From positions 2,622 to 45,686 of the forward strand of contig JADFWU010000023.1 in assembly GCA_015234045.1 (NCBI GenBank): 43,065 bases of DNA, in the 5' to 3' direction. This DNA comes from Magnetococcales bacterium. GTDB lineage: Bacteria > Pseudomonadota > Magnetococcia > Magnetococcales > JADFWU01. Within the stretch, counting starts at the first letter, position 1. Each line of letters starts with the position of its first letter. The translations under genes and the position numbers were made by a program. Under the pieces are notes generated by a model that was given only the letters and a program-made list of their open reading frames with translations, was not told where the DNA came from and searched no databases. This document shows positions 40,647 through 43,065 of this stretch, piece by piece.

Positions 40647-43065
40647 TTATCCTACATAGTAGCATTTTGAAGCAGCTGTCCGGGTATCCATGTTACGGCC
40701 CCGGTTGGTGTGATCATCAATCTCAGCAGCTGAGCCGATCATCCGACCGAACAGGAATGTGGTGAAAGCAGCGCTTTCCATATCCCGCTCAGAGAAGTCA
40801 CCAGATTTATAGGGTTTCCACAGCATCTTAAGCAGGATTACTGCGATCACCGCGTCAACATTCACGCAGTAGACATTGCGGGAAACACCCGTCTTGCACA
40901 GAGCATTGACCAACTCGTGGTAAAACTCTTGGAAGATGTTGTAATCTCCACGGCTTTTGAACAGATCGTGAACAAAAGTCTCGCGTGGATCATAATTGAC
41001 ATCTTTGCCCTTGAAAACAGGGTGATTGATGCAAGGAATCTTTGCGTAGTTGATGTTGCCGTCTGCTTTGGCTTTGGTCTTATAGGCCAAGTACTCTCTG
41101 CCATAGTCCATGGCCATGGCGGTAAGATCAAGCCCATGATCAGGGCTACCTGGATCTTGAAGATCCGCACTACGGAAACGCTCAAGCAAGAAAGCAATGG
41201 CTTCAAAGCCGTTACCACCATGCGCATAACCGGTGTGTGTCAAAAAGCCAAGATAGCCTTTGTTCACCTGAACACGACCTGGAACTTCAGGACCGTCAGC
41301 AGCAACCGCACCTTTTGCACCCTGTGCGGAGATGGTGCCCGGACCGTTGGTAATGATCAGACCAAGCACAACGGAGAAGCCATACAGCTCTTCTTCGCTG
41401 GGACGATGACCAAACAGCGCCATAAAGGCGGTCTCGCCGTAACCCCAAGAGGCCATCAGTTCAGTGACATCAACGCCGCAGAATTTACCAGAGGCTTGAC
41501 GATCAGCGGAGGCAGAAGCACCCACCAGCGCACCAAACACACGGAAATGCCAAGGCATATTTAGAATCGTCTGAACACTGATGCGCTTACGCATCAAAGC
41601 ACGCCACCCCAAATGGGTGGTGATGGCTGCCAGAACAACCTGACCACGTACATGACCACCAGTCTTCTTGGCCAATGCTTTCAGGAATTCAATGAACACC
41701 GACTTGGAGCCACGCGCCTCAATGGCATCAAGCATCAACTTGCCGCCAGCACGCTCTTCGTCATCGACAAACAGATCTTTCATACTGCTTGCAGCAGTTT
41801 CAACCTGTTTGGTGATATCAACACTGGTATCAGAGAGATCCACAATACCTGTCAAACCGAACAGATCAACCAGACCCTGTGCAGCGGCCTGACTGGTCTT
41901 GGCAGCGCCAGGACCCATAATGCCGAGGCCGGAAGCAAGAACCGTATTAGGGCTGTTGCCCATGGCACGGGATGCATCAGCAGCAGCCAAAATCACCGAT
42001 CCATGCTGGTTTACATAGGCATTCAAAGCGACAGAAGCCAAAGCAACGCCATTTTCATCGGCGTATTCTCGCGTCAGGGATTGAATCAAGTTCTCTTCGA
42101 AGGAGCGCGTGGAAGCCTCCAGAACCGAAGTGCCATGAATCTGGCTAACCTGGGTTTTGGGATCCATCCGGGAAGCACCGGAACAATCTTTCAAAGTCTG
42201 ACGTGGATGGATCGTGCCAACCTGTTTGCTCAGAGCTTTGATCTGATCGTTGTACGGTGCAATGGCTTCCACAACCTCAGGGCAGAGGTTATCAGGAATA
42301 TCAATACCCGCATCATTGGAGAACCAGCATTTGAGTGACAGGTCACCTTGAGGCTCAAAATCACGTTCGATGCCGTTAAGCTTCATTACCGCGTCAACAG
42401 CCGCCGGAATATGGGCGATATTGATAACAACGGCACCCTTCTTGGTGCAAACAGGATTCTCTGGAGTAAAGATGTCTTTACAGTCAAATTTATCCAGGAA
42501 CCATTGTTCTTTTTGCTGCGCTTTGTCGCCAGACCCGGCAACCGCACCAGCATGGCCGCAAGCACGTGTCAGGTTGGCTTTCCAGCGCCCAACGATACAT
42601 GCAACAACCGGTTTCTTGAACTCCAGATCCTTCTCATAGTATCCACCGGGCTCAATGTACATCACAGCCGCCTTAGTGCGGTCGTCATTGTGCATGGCAT
42701 AGGTGAATTCAGCTGCGGAGTAATGGATATACAGATCCTTACCCGAAGAGATGGAAATGGTGCTGCCCCAACCTGAAGTCAACAGGTAGGTGGCCATGGT
42801 GGTGGTGAAGTTACCTGAGTTGGAGAAGATTCCCAAGGAACCAGCCACCAACGATTCGGCTGGCGCGTTGCCACCCAACGCACCACCGATACGCACACGA
42901 TTGTGTGCATCGCCGATACCCAGGCAGTTGGCACCAAACACATCAACACCACGCCACTGACAGTACTGACGGATAATCCGAGAGTCACGGACAGGTACTT
43001 TTTCAGTAAGGATAACCACCTTGTTGAGGTCGGGATTCACCCGAACAGCCTCAATGACAGAATCC
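40647..43065 (-). CDS. ATP-citrate lyase-like protein (citryl-CoA ligase plus citrate-synthase-like regions), start outside window
   Basis: About 805 C-terminal residues are visible and the frame continues past the right edge (DSVIEAVRVNPDLNKVVILTE); the GTG at 43040 is not the start. The first part is a succinyl-CoA-synthetase-alpha-like CoA ligase: VFGANCLG, GIFSNSGNFTTTM, and GHAGAVAGSGDKAQ, whose His (codon at 42552-42554) matches the phosphohistidine of the family. The second part, from about residue 310 (for example HGSVILAAADASRAMGNSPN, GLGIMGPGAA, GYAHGGNGFEAIAF), corresponds to the citrate-synthase-like lyase domain of ATP-citrate lyase. The enzyme cleaves citrate with ATP and CoA to acetyl-CoA and oxaloacetate, the key step of the reductive TCA cycle. 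Divergence from canonical AclA/ACLY is clear, as in the enzyme recalled for Magnetococcus. A long insert between domains is seen. The gene ends at a strong terminator. Confidence 0.8.
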   Translation of the reverse strand, partial: DSVIEAVRVNPDLNKVVILTEKVPVRDSRIIRQYCQWRGVDVFGANCLGIGDAHNRVRIGGALGGNAPAESLVAGSLGIFSNSGNFTTTMATYLLTSGWGSTISISSGKDLYIHYSAAEFTYAMHNDDRTKAAVMYIEPGGYYEKDLEFKKPVVACIVGRWKANLTRACGHAGAVAGSGDKAQQKEQWFLDKFDCKDIFTPENPVCTKKGAVVINIAHIPAAVDAVMKLNGIERDFEPQGDLSLKCWFSNDAGIDIPDNLCPEVVEAIAPYNDQIKALSKQVGTIHPRQTLKDCSGASRMDPKTQVSQIHGTSVLEASTRSFEENLIQSLTREYADENGVALASVALNAYVNQHGSVILAAADASRAMGNSPNTVLASGLGIMGPGAAKTSQAAAQGLVDLFGLTGIVDLSDTSVDITKQVETAASSMKDLFVDDEERAGGKLMLDAIEARGSKSVFIEFLKALAKKTGGHVRGQVVLAAITTHLGWRALMRKRISVQTILNMPWHFRVFGALVGASASADRQASGKFCGVDVTELMASWGYGETAFMALFGHRPSEEELYGFSVVLGLIITNGPGTISAQGAKGAVAADGPEVPGRVQVNKGYLGFLTHTGYAHGGNGFEAIAFLLERFRSADLQDPGSPDHGLDLTAMAMDYGREYLAYKTKAKADGNINYAKIPCINHPVFKGKDVNYDPRETFVHDLFKSRGDYNIFQEFYHELVNALCKTGVSRNVYCVNVDAVIAVILLKMLWKPYKSGDFSERDMESAAFTTFLFGRMIGSAAEIDDHTNRGRNMDTRTAASKCYYVG

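Noticed and set aside
41613-42338. 241-codon plus-strand open frame inside the citrate-lyase-like gene
   Set aside because: Antisense shadow; the minus-strand frame has conserved motifs throughout and this one has none.

Overview
This is chromosomal DNA from a Gram-negative proteobacterium. The best guess is a member or relative of the magnetotactic cocci (Magnetococcales/Magnetococcia). Three things point there: a very divergent ATP-citrate-lyase-type protein at the right edge (a reductive TCA cycle enzyme; Magnetococcus marinus is recalled to fix CO2 by that cycle), a MucR/Ros regulator typical of Alphaproteobacteria and relatives, and an intact N7 cluster site in NuoG that most Alphaproteobacteria have lost. 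This placement comes from recall of families, not from a search.

Layout, left to right. (1) 1-743: the 3' end of a tetratricopeptide-repeat (TPR) protein carrying nearly perfect 102-bp DNA repeats. (2) 765-3738, minus strand: znuA, rlmD and a fumarylacetoacetate-hydrolase-family gene packed as one operon. (3) 3944-8465, plus strand: an AT-rich, apparently acquired two-gene unit. It encodes a lipobox-bearing, three-TM P-loop NTPase and a 763-residue protein of no recognised family; this is the best candidate here for an undescribed system. (4) 8506-15018: housekeeping genes uvrA, a Met8/CysG-type siroheme gene, mucR-like, aroC and fabI, with several clear terminators. (5) 15108-31075, minus strand: a complete 14-gene complex I operon (nuoA to nuoN, nuoC and nuoD separate), followed after a strong terminator by a MidA/NDUFAF7 methyltransferase, a complex I assembly factor in eukaryotes. 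(6) 31616-39120, minus strand: a type II secretion/type IV pilus-like cluster (GspE fusion, GspF, three prepilin-like proteins, a polytopic membrane protein and a membrane-anchored helical-repeat protein). (7) 39260-40534: a polytopic protein resembling O-antigen/exopolysaccharide polymerases. (8) 40647 to the right end: the citrate-lyase-like protein, whose start lies outside the window.

Together the window links respiratory energy conservation (complex I and its likely maturation factor) with autotrophic carbon metabolism, cell-surface assembly (pilus-like machine, polysaccharide polymerase), zinc uptake and DNA repair. Almost everything except the TPR gene, the two-gene island and the siroheme gene is on the minus strand. 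No rRNA, tRNA, CRISPR array, intact transposase or integrase was recognised. Start codons were moved inward from the longest frame where a ribosome binding site or family conservation supported it (aroC, fabI, nuoA, nuoD, nuoE, nuoG, nuoI, nuoL and two prepilins).
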